In this document: in pieces, positions 17,701 through 25,959 of the stretch
How positions within the stretch are numbered: position 1 is the stretch's first letter
Layout: every line of letters begins with the position of its first letter
NCBI RefSeq assembly: GCF_004352835.1
Contig: NZ_SJSB01000012.1
Coordinates: 1 to 64,000 of the forward strand
Direction of reading: 5' to 3'
Source: Marinomonas flavescens
Lineage (GTDB): Bacteria; Pseudomonadota; Gammaproteobacteria; Pseudomonadales; Marinomonadaceae
Length of the DNA: 64,000 bases
The notes under the pieces: generated by a model
Database searches by the model: none
What the model saw: only the letters and a program-made list of their open reading frames with translations
What the model was told of the DNA's origin: nothing
Program-made: the position numbers and the translations under genes

Positions 17701-18260
17701 AATTGCAGCGCCAGCCAAATATATTGAGTGATCCATTGGAAGCGGCTGATTGCACGAATACCATGGGTCACAATCGGTATGACAAACACCGCAGAAAGGG
17801 CATACCCAATGCCTAAAGGAATATTGAAAAGGACTTCGAGTGCAGAGGCAAGAATCGCCGCTTCAATAGCAAAAAAGATGAAGGTAAAGGTGGCATAAAT
17901 CAAAGAGGTTATCGTGGAGCCTAAATAACCAAAGCCAGCGCCGCGAGTCAGTAGATCAATGTCTAGACCGTGTTTGGCAGAATAGTATGCGATCGGAAAA
18001 CCCGTCACAAAAAACACCAGTAAAACGGCAAAGATAGCCGCGATTGAATTAGTAAAACCGTAGTTAAGTGTTATTACTGCGGCTAACCCTTCCAATGCCA
18101 GAAAGGCGGTGGCTCCTAGGGCGGTATTAGCGACACGCTCAATACTCATGGTATGTGTTTGTTTTGAGGTATAGCGTAATGCAAAGTCTTCGAGAGTCTG
18201 GTCGGCAACCCATTTATTGTAGTGGCGGCGGACTTTAAAAATCTTTTGTGAAACAGGCAT
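14751..18260 (-). CDS. Hybrid sensor histidine kinase with NCS1-transporter-like N-terminus
   Basis: About 1169 residues. Residues ~40-480 form a 10-12-helix membrane domain resembling purine/cytosine permeases (NCS1). Near residues 511-548 a module with eight cysteines (CGIC...C...C..CC...C...C) looks metal-binding. Two more membrane helices (~580-640) lead to a coiled coil, then HisKA (ISHELRTP, His 694), HATPase (N812; DSGPGIP; GTGLGLTIVK), a receiver (LFILDISMPGMNG, Asp 980; VKPV) and a helical tail. It probably senses a nucleobase-like or cation-linked solute and phosphorylates the adjacent regulator. The frame is open to ATG 18302, but ATG 18260 has GAGA upstream and is preferred. The sensing role of the transporter domain is inference from CbrA-like kinases with other transporter domains. 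Confidence 0.85.
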   Translation of the reverse strand: MPVSQKIFKVRRHYNKWVADQTLEDFALRYTSKQTHTMSIERVANTALGATAFLALEGLAAVITLNYGFTNSIAAIFAVLLVFFVTGFPIAYYSAKHGLDIDLLTRGAGFGYLGSTITSLIYATFTFIFFAIEAAILASALEVLFNIPLGIGYALSAVFVIPIVTHGIRAISRFQWITQYIWLALQLTALLVVVLNEYDHFQAWTEYTVPDLPSSGNFNVMLFGAAASMLFALMGQIGEQVDYLRFMPEKTEENKKRWWFWLIVAGPGWVFMGGIKMLLGSFLAFLAFSNGASFEQAADPTHMYQGVFEFLTNSPILALIMAAIMVFICQMKINLTNAYAGSIAWSNFFSRLTHSHPGRVVWLVFNVTIALLLMELGIYRALEAVLGVFAIAAVSWLGCLSADLLINKPLKLSPDYVEFKRAHLYDINPVGTGSMLIATILGLISYLGVFGEEMKALCHFVSLATCFVCVPLIAWLTKGKYYLARQSPELVPLIELEACQHPTITYKVLTCGICENTFEVADMSYCPAYQQPICSLCCSLDVRCLDSCKPHARISQQSISFQRMFLPKKAVRLINSRLGRFITLLAVINVINAALMALIYRQMAPQTISEIALLNQTMWTLFFTLLIVSGVLSWLFLLAHESRVVAQKESNRQTRKLTREIDAHQETDKALQSAKELAERSNAAKSRYLTGISHELRTPLQSIIGYAQLLSDKDEMPPQHKHGLDIIQRSGEYLADLIEGLLDISKIEAGRLDLYRNTVDLPALIEQLCNMFSMQATSKGIQFQSHILDPLPQSVMTDEKRLRQILINVLSNAIKYTKTGRVDFSIRYRNQVAEFVIKDSGPGIPENQMARIFDPFERVRNADTANLPGTGLGLTIVKLLTEIMGGDLQAKSVVGEGSEFKVSLMLPWVNKETKRESTLQRVIGYHGFQRKLFVVDDDPVVRGLLSDILVPLNFITYEAYDAQHCLSQLADVTPDLFILDISMPGMNGLELAKTLRQRGIKAPIIMLSADAQEQHRQPDEKAAFDDYLVKPVNNQILLEKIAANIDVDWVYQSHKQHTSAPIEQPTKIVQIFTPEQTVPASSDKFIVPDHELLRELMAFAEMGYKKGVGTTLQKISELKLLPDKNQQTLEQFYRAFQFDLLAEYLEKNSTSAAMKNAQLLKENNNHDSN

Positions 18261-18440
18261 ACGTATCTCGACAGGACAGTGAATGGCGTTAACGCTATGC
18301 ATTAAAATGGTGCAAAATAGATTTTGGGCGCACCAATGCAGTATCTCTAGTGGTGAGAAAGCGACATTAAAGACAATGTTTTAATGTAAACACACTGATA
18401 GACCCGTAAAAACGGTAGATATGAGGGAATCTTGCAGACA

Positions 18441-18471
18441 TCGTGCCACCATTTTTATCATGGTGACACGA
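18441..18471. other. Hairpin between rhlE and the kinase gene
   Basis: TCGTG and CACCAT pair with ATGGTG and CACGA around a 7-nt loop (one mismatch). There is no T-tract on the minus strand, so it may mark the rhlE transcript end by processing or act as a weak terminator. Confidence 0.45.
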
Positions 18472-18481
18472 TTTAGAGCAG

Positions 18482-19876
18482 TTAGTCTTGAGCTGGGCTT
18501 GGTTTACGGTTGCGACGAGCAGGCGCTAATGGCTTGCTGCGCATTCCTTGACCCTGTGTTACGTCTGCTTTTGGTGCGTTAGCGTTGCTAGTACGACGAG
18601 CGCCAGAAAATTTAGCAGATCCAGCCGTATGTTGCTTTGGTTTTGCTGCTTGGCCTGAACGCTGATCGCCACGCGGTGGGCTTGATCTTTTCGGCTTGTT
18701 TGATTTGATTGGTCGATTATCCAGTGTTGTGTCAGGCAACATGTGTGTTGGCATGAAATCATCCACATAACGACGTTCGATCAGTTTTTGTGTTAGACGC
18801 TCAATGGCTCTAAGTTGATCTAGCTCATCTGCTGCAACCAAAGAAATAGCTTTACCTGTTGCGCCTGCACGGCCAGTACGACCTATACGATGCACGTAAT
18901 CTTCTGCCACATCTGGTAAGTCAAAGTTGACAACGTGAGGAAGCTGTTCGATATCAAGACCACGAGCGGCAATGTCTGTTGCAACTAGGGCTCTTACACG
19001 GCCATTTTTAAAGTCAGATAGAGCGCGAGTACGTGCGCCTTGGCTCTTATTACCGTGAATGGCACTAGCGCGAATGCCGCTGGCTTCAAGCAGTTTTGTT
19101 ATTTTGTTTGCGCCGTGTTTGGTACGAGAGAAAACTAATACTTGTTCCCATTTACCCTCGTTTATTAGCTCAATCAATAATTCAGTTTTACGTTTTTTAT
19201 CGACTGGGTGAAGCCACTGTTCAACAGAAACGGCAGTCGCGTTTCTTGGCGTCACTGAAATCTCAATAGGGTTGTTTACCAGACCTTTAGCAAGTTGACG
19301 GATCTCTGGGGAGAACGTCGCTGAGAAAAGCAGGTTTTGGCGTTTTTTAGGTAACACGGACAAGATTTTTTTGATGTCATGGATAAAGCCCATGTCCAAC
19401 ATGCGGTCAGCTTCGTCTAATACTAAGATTTCTAGTTTGTCGAATCTCACTGCTCGTTGATTGAATAAGTCCATCAGACGGCCCGGCGTCGCGATCAGAA
19501 TGTCTGCTCCGCGGCGCAGTGCCATCATTTGTGGATTGATTTTAACGCCACCAAAAACAACGGTAGATTTAAGAGGAAGGTGTTTGCCGTAATCCTGAAC
19601 GCTGGCAGCTACTTGAGCGGCCAATTCTCGTGTAGGCGTTAAGATAAGCGTACGTACTTGATTACCTGTTGCTGGTTCGCCTTGGCTTAAGCGCTCGAGT
19701 AAAGGCAAGGTAAAACCGGCCGTTTTACCCGTACCCGTTTGGGCTGCGGCCATCACATCTTGGCCGTCCAATATGGCTGGAATGGCTTGAGCTTGAATAG
19801 CTGAAGGCGTGGTATAACCTTGCTCTTCAATGGCTTTTAGGATGGGGGCAGATAGCCCAAGGGCGTTGAAACTCAT
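18482..19876 (-). CDS. rhlE: DEAD-box RNA helicase RhlE
   Basis: The 464-residue ATP-dependent RNA helicase has the Q motif ([17 protein letters not shown]), motif [10 protein letters not shown], Ia [29 protein letters not shown], and helicase-C motifs including [16 protein letters not shown] and [10 protein letters not shown]. The C-terminal ~95 residues are basic and low-complexity, as usual for RhlE. It remodels RNA, for example in ribosome assembly or with RNA-decay enzymes. The family N-terminus is MSFxxLGLS, which matches the ATG at 19876. An upstream in-frame ATG at 19888 lacks a ribosome site. The gene is transcribed alone, with the kinase gene downstream on the same strand. Confidence 0.95.
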   Translation of the reverse strand: MSFNALGLSAPILKAIEEQGYTTPSAIQAQAIPAILDGQDVMAAAQTGTGKTAGFTLPLLERLSQGEPATGNQVRTLILTPTRELAAQVAASVQDYGKHLPLKSTVVFGGVKINPQMMALRRGADILIATPGRLMDLFNQRAVRFDKLEILVLDEADRMLDMGFIHDIKKILSVLPKKRQNLLFSATFSPEIRQLAKGLVNNPIEISVTPRNATAVSVEQWLHPVDKKRKTELLIELINEGKWEQVLVFSRTKHGANKITKLLEASGIRASAIHGNKSQGARTRALSDFKNGRVRALVATDIAARGLDIEQLPHVVNFDLPDVAEDYVHRIGRTGRAGATGKAISLVAADELDQLRAIERLTQKLIERRYVDDFMPTHMLPDTTLDNRPIKSNKPKRSSPPRGDQRSGQAAKPKQHTAGSAKFSGARRTSNANAPKADVTQGQGMRSKPLAPARRNRKPSPAQD

Positions 19877-20204
19877 AGGTGTTCTCATTTATTAAAAAAG
19901 GGGGGTGCGAAGCGAGTAAATCAGGCTGTGCGTATATAATGTGGAGCTTACCTTATATCCCCAGTACATGCTATGTTGTAGGCGTTTAGAACGTCTTATG
20001 CGTGTAAAAAAACGCAAAGCATTAACCGCAAGACGTGCTGTGCGAAGAAGTAATGGCATCATCACTATGTGGCTATCGCTATCGCTATCGTTATTTTGAC
20101 TTCTTAAGCCTTGCTATGATCAGACGCAAGGCATTTTCTCTGAAAGTCGCTAGTATCTTGGTTATTATAGGCAGCGCGATTTATACAAGCATAGGACAAA
20201 CTGA
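19877..20204. other. Divergent intergenic region rhlE / monooxygenase
   Basis: This 328-bp region holds both promoters. It includes a short tandem run of GCTATC (three units, 20072-20090) and an unexplained stretch around 19990-20050. No gene or clear promoter pair could be defended. Confidence 0.4.
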
Positions 20205-21401
20205 GTGAATAAAATGAATCATATCGCCATTGTTGGGGCAGGGATTGGTGGATTGAGTGCTGCATTGGCGCTTGCTACTGCGGGTTTCAAGATTACTGTG
20301 TTTGAACAGGCGAAGAAAATTGGTGAAGTGGGCGCCGGTTTACAAATGAGTCCTAATGCCATGAAGGTGTTGCGACAGTTTGGTTTAGAAGACAAGTTAC
20401 GTCCTTATGCCTTTGTGCCACAACATGCTTGTATGCGAGATTTTAAAACGGGTGAGTATTATTTAAAAAGTCCATTGGGCAAGACGTCAGAAGCACGATA
20501 TAGCGCACCGTATTGGCATTTACATCGAGCTGACTTACACAAGGTGTTAATTTTGGCCTGTGAAGATCTTGGTGTTGAAGTATTACTGGATGCCAGTGTA
20601 GAGCGTTATGCAGAGAACGGTGACCAAGTGACGCTGACCTTGGCGGATAAATCAGAACACAGTGCAGACTTATTGATAGGCGCCGATGGCATTCGTTCTG
20701 TTATACGAGAGCAGATGTTAGGTAAAGAATCCCCCACTTTTATGAAACAGGTGGCGTGGCGCGGCGTTATTCCTGCGAGTGAGCTTAACGATGTTCATAT
20801 TCAACCGGATGCGTGTGTTTGGGTTGGTCCGAATCGTCATTTTGTTACTTACTATTTACGTGGCGGTGAGTTGGTGAATTTTGTCGCAGTAGAAGAGCGA
20901 GAAGATTGGCACCAAGAGTCTTGGCGTGAAGAGGGCGATGTAGAGGAGCTGAAAACCGCATTTGCTGGCTGGCACCCTGAAGTAAGTCAGTTACTTGACC
21001 ATGCAAAAAGTACTTTTCTTTGGGCTTTGAATGGTCGCGATGAACTGCCTGCCTGGCATCAAGGGCGAGTTGTGTTGTTGGGGGATGCTTGTCACCCTAT
21101 GTTGCCATTTATGGCGCAAGGGGCGGCTATGGCGATTGAAGATGCTTATGCATTAAGCCAACTGCTTGTTAAATATAGTGTCTTAGACGCGTTAGATCGT
21201 TACGAGTTGTTGCGTAAACCAAGAGCAACGAACATCCAAAAGATGTCTAAAGACAATGCCGCCTTATATCATATGCATGGTGGTGCATTTGGGCGAATGA
21301 AACTCAACGCAGTAAAAATAGCCTCACGACTTTCACCGCGTATCATTCAGGCTAAATTGGATCCTGTCTATGGGTACGATATTACTAAGGTGTTAATTTA
21401 G
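20205..21401 (+). CDS. FAD-dependent aromatic monooxygenase (salicylate hydroxylase-like)
   Basis: The 398-residue class A flavoprotein monooxygenase has the dinucleotide-binding GAGIGGLSAALALA at ~10-25, the FEQAKKIGEVGAG strand-loop, the DG motif LLIGADGIRS at ~155, and the second FAD motif GDACHPMLPFMAQGAAMAIEDA at ~290-310. This is the signature of salicylate and 3-hydroxybenzoate hydroxylases. It should hydroxylate an aromatic or heteroaromatic acid using NAD(P)H and O2. GTG at 20205 has AGGA 8 nt upstream and is preferred over ATG 20214, which is too far. No other aromatic-degradation gene is nearby, so the substrate is open. Confidence 0.82.
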   Translation: MNKMNHIAIVGAGIGGLSAALALATAGFKITVFEQAKKIGEVGAGLQMSPNAMKVLRQFGLEDKLRPYAFVPQHACMRDFKTGEYYLKSPLGKTSEARYSAPYWHLHRADLHKVLILACEDLGVEVLLDASVERYAENGDQVTLTLADKSEHSADLLIGADGIRSVIREQMLGKESPTFMKQVAWRGVIPASELNDVHIQPDACVWVGPNRHFVTYYLRGGELVNFVAVEEREDWHQESWREEGDVEELKTAFAGWHPEVSQLLDHAKSTFLWALNGRDELPAWHQGRVVLLGDACHPMLPFMAQGAAMAIEDAYALSQLLVKYSVLDALDRYELLRKPRATNIQKMSKDNAALYHMHGGAFGRMKLNAVKIASRLSPRIIQAKLDPVYGYDITKVLI

Positions 21402-21655
21402 CGTTACCAGCTCAGTATTTAACCAAGTATCTATGCCCAGTATTAGCGATAAGGTTATTGCTGCCCAAGCTTTTAATAACTATTTATCATAAAATCTTAT
21501 GCTTCTTTACTGCCAGTTATAATGTTTTGTAGCAAATAAAGTACAAATGGTTATTGGCCTCTTGTAACAATATTCATTATCATCGCCGCCTTTCTAATCT
21601 TAACCTCACGGTCAATGCTGTGAGGACATTATCTAATCTGGAAACAACAGACATT

Positions 21656-22981
21656 ATGACTTCTAAAACCCCACTAGCGCTTTTGCCTCTAGTGCTTTTT
21701 CTCGTGCTTTTCGTTGGTAGCGGCCTTTGGTATCAATCGCATGATGTAGATTATGCTTTTTATCAAATTTCGGCGCCCGTCGCCATTTTACCTGCGATTG
21801 CGCTCGCTATTTTGTTAGGTAAAGGTGTTCTTAATAAACGCATAGAAACATTTATTAATGGTGTTGGAGATAACACCATTACCACCATGGTTTTGATTTA
21901 TTTGCTGGCGGGTGCTTTTGCCAGTGTTGCGAAAGCCGTCGGTGGTGTTGATGCGACGGTGAACTTTGGTTTGAGTGTTGTTCCGCCATCGTTGGTATTG
22001 CCTGGTATTTTCGTTATTGCAGCCTTTGTTGCGACGTCTATGGGAACGTCCATGGGGACCATTGCAGCCATTGCTCCAATTGCTATTGGTGTAGCAGGAA
22101 CAGCTGACTTGCCTATGCTACTCACTGTCGGTACTGTGATTGGTGGTGCTATGTTTGGTGATAACTTGTCGATTATTTCTGACACTACTATTGCAGCGAC
22201 CCGTACTCAGGGCTGTGATATGCGCGATAAATTCAAAATGAATTTTAAGATTGCGTTGCCGGCCGCTATTTTGACATTGCTTTGGCTGTATTTTCAAAGC
22301 AGTTCTGCTCAAATTACCGGTCCACTTGATTATGATTTGATTCGAGTTTTGCCTTATGTTGCGGTATTAGGTTTGGCCGTGGCCGGCGTAAATGTCATGC
22401 TGGTTTTGTTTAGTGGCATTATTCTAGCGGGTGGTATTGGCTTGACGATGCAAGACGGTTATACGCTTGCAACCTGGTCAAAAGATATTTACTCCGGCTA
22501 TAGCAGCATGCAAGAAATCTTAATCCTGTCTTTGTTCATTGGTGGTCTAGGTGCTTTGATGAAAGCCCAAGGTGGATTAGATTGGCTGGTTTCTGCCATT
22601 GAAAAAATCAGTCACTTTTTTGGTGCGAAACCGGGTTCGACTCGGGCTGGTGAGTTGAGTATTAGTGCTTCTGTAGCATTAACTAACTTATGCACGGCTA
22701 ATAATACGGTATCCATTTTGATTAATGGTTCGGTGGCAAAAGATATTTCCACTCGTTATAACGTAGACCCTCGCCGTAGTGCTAGTTTATTGGATATATT
22801 TTCATGTGTGACGCAAGGTGTTTTACCATACGGCGCACAAATTCTATTGGCTTCTTCATTGGCTAAGGTGTCTCCTTTGTCATTGGTGGGGTATGTGCAA
22901 TACAGTTGGTTATTAGGCGTTTTTGCATTGCTGTCTATTTTATTCCGTTGGCCTAAAGTTGGAGCGAAATTGGCAAAGTAA
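21656..22981 (+). CDS. nhaC: Na+/H+ antiporter NhaC family
   Basis: The 441-residue inner-membrane protein has about 11-12 hydrophobic segments and NhaC-type conserved stretches such as ATSMGTSMGTIAAIAPIAIGVA, GGAMFGDNLSIISDTTIAATRTQGC and the later LTNLCTANNTVSILINGSVAK. It should exchange Na+ for H+ (some relatives exchange organic acids or amino-acid pairs), fitting a marine lifestyle. The frame is open from a TTG at 21554, but those extra 34 residues are polar and not family-like. ATG 21656 gives a normal N-terminus (MTSKTPLALLPLVLF), though its ribosome site is weak. It is followed by a strong terminator. Confidence 0.85.
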   Translation: MTSKTPLALLPLVLFLVLFVGSGLWYQSHDVDYAFYQISAPVAILPAIALAILLGKGVLNKRIETFINGVGDNTITTMVLIYLLAGAFASVAKAVGGVDATVNFGLSVVPPSLVLPGIFVIAAFVATSMGTSMGTIAAIAPIAIGVAGTADLPMLLTVGTVIGGAMFGDNLSIISDTTIAATRTQGCDMRDKFKMNFKIALPAAILTLLWLYFQSSSAQITGPLDYDLIRVLPYVAVLGLAVAGVNVMLVLFSGIILAGGIGLTMQDGYTLATWSKDIYSGYSSMQEILILSLFIGGLGALMKAQGGLDWLVSAIEKISHFFGAKPGSTRAGELSISASVALTNLCTANNTVSILINGSVAKDISTRYNVDPRRSASLLDIFSCVTQGVLPYGAQILLASSLAKVSPLSLVGYVQYSWLLGVFALLSILFRWPKVGAKLAK

Positions 22982-23013
22982 TACACTCATAACTGGAGCA
23001 TTACAGGTTTAAC

Positions 23014-23048
23014 AGCCCACTTTGTGTATTTTTCAAAGTGGGCTTTTT
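23014..23048 (+). terminator. Rho-independent terminator after nhaC
   Basis: An 11-bp perfect stem AGCCCACTTTG / CAAAGTGGGCT with a 9-nt loop is followed by TTTT. Confidence 0.88.
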
Positions 23049-23185
23049 ATTGTTTATTTGAAGGGAAGGGGGATGTATAGGTGTATCGTTATTCGTTATG
23101 CTTTTGCTCTAAAGAAAATGACTGCTGATGAGGTAAGTCAAAGCATAGATCTTGATCGCTAACAATTAGCCATAAAGGACTTAAA

Positions 23186-24067
23186 TTGAAACAAGGAACG
23201 CACTTAAAAGCCGAATTAATATTGGTATCTGTCACTGTCTTAGCTGGATTAGGTTGGATTTTTTCTAAAGAAGCATTGGCGGGGTTGCCTCCGCTTTTTT
23301 TCATGGGCGCGCGCTTTTTAATTGCAGGCTTTGTTTTAGTTCTGGCAGGGCGTCGCTTTTTTAGTGGTTTAGCTTGGCATGATGTCAAAAAGGCGATACT
23401 TGTTGGTGTGGTGATGGGGGTCGCCATGGCGTTCTGGATTAGTGGACTGGATAAGGCGTCTAATTTAGGCGTAGGCGCCTTTATCACTAGTTTAGGTGTG
23501 GTGTTAGTACCAGTATTTGGTCGGTTTATTTTCAAAGATCATCCGCCAAAAAGCATTTGGGTTGCTCTGCCTGTCGCTATATTAGGGTTGGGGTTTTTGG
23601 CATTAGGCAATGGTGTGAGTTACGAAGTCGCGCAGCTATTGTTTCTAGGGTCAGCCTTAACATTTGCTTTGCAGTTTAATCTACTTTCTAAACTCTCTAC
23701 GCGTATTCACGTTTTGGTTCTGACGGCAATTCAGCTGATGGTAGCAGGCGCTTTTTTGCTTGCCTTATCTCTATTTACTGAAAGCTTGCCAGTGAGTATA
23801 TCAATCGGTGTTGCTGGATGGTTTTTAGCAAGCACTTTGATTGCCACGAGTTTGCGTTTTTTATTACAAACCTATGGGCAAAGTCTAACGCCTACGAGTC
23901 ATGCAGCAGTAATCATGAATCTTGAGCCTGTTTGGACTGCTTTTTTTGCTGCGCTTTGGTTTTCTGAGGCCATGTCATTATTTCAGCTTGTGGGCTGTGG
24001 CTTGATTTTTCTTGCGATGTTAATCAGCCGATGGACACAGATTAGGGCGATTTTTACGCCATCTTAA
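23186..24067 (+). CDS. EamA/DMT-superfamily transporter
   Basis: The 293-residue membrane protein has ten hydrophobic segments in two EamA repeats (about residues 8-138 and 148-285). Typical motifs are GWIFSKEALAGLPPLFFMGARFLIAG in the first repeat and TPTSHAAVIMNLEPVWTAFFAALWFSE in the second. Drug/metabolite transporters of this type usually export amino acids, metabolites or toxins; the substrate is not predictable. TTG 23186 is the likely start: AAAGGA lies 6-7 nt upstream and no ATG occurs until well into the second helix. The next gene is a convergent TetR regulator. Confidence 0.85.
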   Translation: MKQGTHLKAELILVSVTVLAGLGWIFSKEALAGLPPLFFMGARFLIAGFVLVLAGRRFFSGLAWHDVKKAILVGVVMGVAMAFWISGLDKASNLGVGAFITSLGVVLVPVFGRFIFKDHPPKSIWVALPVAILGLGFLALGNGVSYEVAQLLFLGSALTFALQFNLLSKLSTRIHVLVLTAIQLMVAGAFLLALSLFTESLPVSISIGVAGWFLASTLIATSLRFLLQTYGQSLTPTSHAAVIMNLEPVWTAFFAALWFSEAMSLFQLVGCGLIFLAMLISRWTQIRAIFTPS

Positions 24068-24096
24068 AAAGTTATATCTTGTATGTGGATCCTTTT

Positions 24097-24666
24097 CTAA
24101 TCAGGTAAGATGTTCTCTAGTATAGTGTCGTAGAGTTCAATAGTGACTTTCGAAAAAGGGCGTTTTTGATAGTCCCATCTTACGAAAAGCCCTTCAGCTA
24201 TTGTGACGAGCATTTCGATGCGAGCAATAATTTCTTCTTTGCTCATATTTGGGTATCGTTCTTGCATGATATCAACCGCTTTGCCTTGTAATTCTTGATG
24301 TGATTTATGGCATATATCTGCAATGACGCTATTGCGAGCGGCTTCGGCTTGGACTTCCATATTGATGATGAATATATCGTGCTGTTCTCGATCGTTTTCC
24401 GAGAAATGACGAGCAAGCCAATTGTCTTTATTCAAGAAGTTAGACATGCACTCGATATGGCGCAATGTAGTTTGTTCAACCACGGCACAAATAATGTCAT
24501 CTTTGTGTGCAAAATAGCGGTAGATCTGGCCAACACTGAGCTCAGCAGATTTTGCAATTTCATTCATGCTGGCTTTATGGAAGCCTTTTTCGATAGCGTG
24601 TTTTTTCAGTGCATCAATAATGCGCTGGCGATATTCCATATTTTTCTGGATGCAGTTAGTTCTCAT
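24097..24666 (-). CDS. TetR-family repressor of the adjacent RND pump
   Basis: The 189-residue regulator has an N-terminal TetR helix-turn-helix at ~12-58 (IIDALKKHAIEKGFHKASMN then EIAKSAELSVGQIYRYFAHKDDI) and a helical ligand domain after it. It is divergent from the efflux operon, with a good palindrome in between, the classic AcrR/TtgR/NalC arrangement, so it probably represses the pump until an effector binds. The first ATG (24666) lacks an obvious ribosome site; an internal ATG ten residues in is possible. Confidence 0.9.
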   Translation of the reverse strand: MRTNCIQKNMEYRQRIIDALKKHAIEKGFHKASMNEIAKSAELSVGQIYRYFAHKDDIICAVVEQTTLRHIECMSNFLNKDNWLARHFSENDREQHDIFIINMEVQAEAARNSVIADICHKSHQELQGKAVDIMQERYPNMSKEEIIARIEMLVTIAEGLFVRWDYQKRPFSKVTIELYDTILENILPD

Positions 24667-24714
24667 TTATTTGCACTTTTGTTTGTATAACGGTTTCTTG
24701 TGTTCGATTATAGT

Positions 24715-24734
24715 GATAATGAACGATCATTCTC
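24715..24734. promoter_or_regulatory. Candidate TetR operator before the RND operon
   Basis: The interrupted palindrome GATAATGA-ACGA-TCATTCTC matches at 7 of 8 arm positions, with AATGA/TCATT perfect. It lies between the divergent regulator and pump genes, 26 bp before the preferred start of the membrane-fusion gene. Its size and place suit a TetR dimer. Confidence 0.6.
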
Positions 24735-24759
24735 AATGTACTTAAAGGATAAATCCTCG

Positions 24760-25947
24760 ATGTTGTCTAAATTCAAATATGCCTCAGGCGTAATTTTGAT
24801 CATGCTTCTTGCTGGCTGTGAGAAGCAGGCACCTACTGCTTCAGCTTCTGCTCCAGCGCCAAAAGTGGCTGTTGGTGTTGTTGTTATTAAACCTCAAAAA
24901 GTGGTACTTACCACAGAGTTACCTGGTAGAGCAGCATCGAGTCTTGTTGCCGAAATTCGCCCTCAAGTGAGCGGGATTATTAAAAAACGCCTCTTTAAAG
25001 AAGGGCAGGATGTGAAAGAGGGTGAGCCTCTTTACCAATTAGATGATTCAACTTACGTATCTACTTATAACCAAGCGCAAGCGGGTTTAGATTCGGCAAA
25101 AGCTAGCCTTAAGTCTGCGCAGTTGACCTATGATCGTTATAAAGCATTGCGTAAGCAAAACAATGTTTCTCAATCGGATCTGGACAATGTTTACGCTACC
25201 TATTTAGAAGCGGCTGCTGGCAAGAAAAAAGCGGAAGCCTCTGTAGAGAGCGCTAAAATCAACTTGGATTATACAAAAATACGTTCTCCAATAGCGGGAC
25301 GTATCGGTATTTCTAAAGTCACGGTAGGGGCTTTGGTTACGGCAAGTCAGGCAAATGCTTTGACCACAGTACGTTCCTTGGACCCTGTCTATGTGGATTT
25401 ATCTCAAACCAGTCTAGATCAGCTTAAACAGCGTAATTTGCTAACCACGCCAAATATCACAGAGGGCGATGGGAAAGTATCGTTGATATTAGAAGATGGT
25501 TCTACTTATGGCCATCAAGGCATTCTCAAAACACGAGAATTGAATGTAGATGAATCTACCGGTAGTGTCACGCTTCGCGCTGAATTCCCTAATCCAGATA
25601 ATAAGTTGCTGCCGGGCATGTTTGTTCGCGGTGAGGTGAATGAGGCCGTAGACAGTGCTGCTTTGCTCGTGCCACAGCAAGGAGTGTTACGCGACGTTAA
25701 AGGTCTTCCTATTGCTTATGTGGTCAATAAAGAAGGCAAAGTTGAAGAGCATCAATTGAAAACAAGTCGAGCTATTGGGAATCAATGGCTTGTTACTTCT
25801 GGACTAAAAGAAGGTGACAAGGTGATTGTTGAAGGTTCTTCTAAAATTCGTCCGGGTAGTATGGTATCTGTCACACAGCTTCAGTTTGATACTAAAACAG
25901 ACACGATGAAAGAAATGAACACTTCAGAAACATCGTCTTCAAATTAA
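24760..25947 (+). CDS. RND efflux periplasmic adaptor (AcrA/MexA type) lipoprotein
   Basis: The 395-residue membrane-fusion protein has a lipoprotein signal (residues 1-20) with lipobox LLAGC, lipid on Cys ~20. The biotinyl-lipoyl and hairpin region (IRPQVSGIIKKRLFKEGQDV, then two long helices with repeated AKASLKSAQ / KKAEASVESAK heptads) joins KIRSPIAGRIG and beta-barrel segments. It links the inner-membrane pump to an outer-membrane channel. ATG 24760 is chosen because it gives a perfect lipoprotein signal and has AAGGA ~10 nt upstream. In-frame GTG 24700 would put the operator inside the gene. The gene sits 12 bp before the pump gene. Confidence 0.93.
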   Translation: MLSKFKYASGVILIMLLAGCEKQAPTASASAPAPKVAVGVVVIKPQKVVLTTELPGRAASSLVAEIRPQVSGIIKKRLFKEGQDVKEGEPLYQLDDSTYVSTYNQAQAGLDSAKASLKSAQLTYDRYKALRKQNNVSQSDLDNVYATYLEAAAGKKKAEASVESAKINLDYTKIRSPIAGRIGISKVTVGALVTASQANALTTVRSLDPVYVDLSQTSLDQLKQRNLLTTPNITEGDGKVSLILEDGSTYGHQGILKTRELNVDESTGSVTLRAEFPNPDNKLLPGMFVRGEVNEAVDSAALLVPQQGVLRDVKGLPIAYVVNKEGKVEEHQLKTSRAIGNQWLVTSGLKEGDKVIVEGSSKIRPGSMVSVTQLQFDTKTDTMKEMNTSETSSSN

Positions 25948-25959
25948 GGGTAACTGTCT

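Noticed and set aside
20072..20090. GCTATC tandem units upstream of the monooxygenase
   Set aside because: Only three units; too short to call a functional repeat or phase-variable tract.
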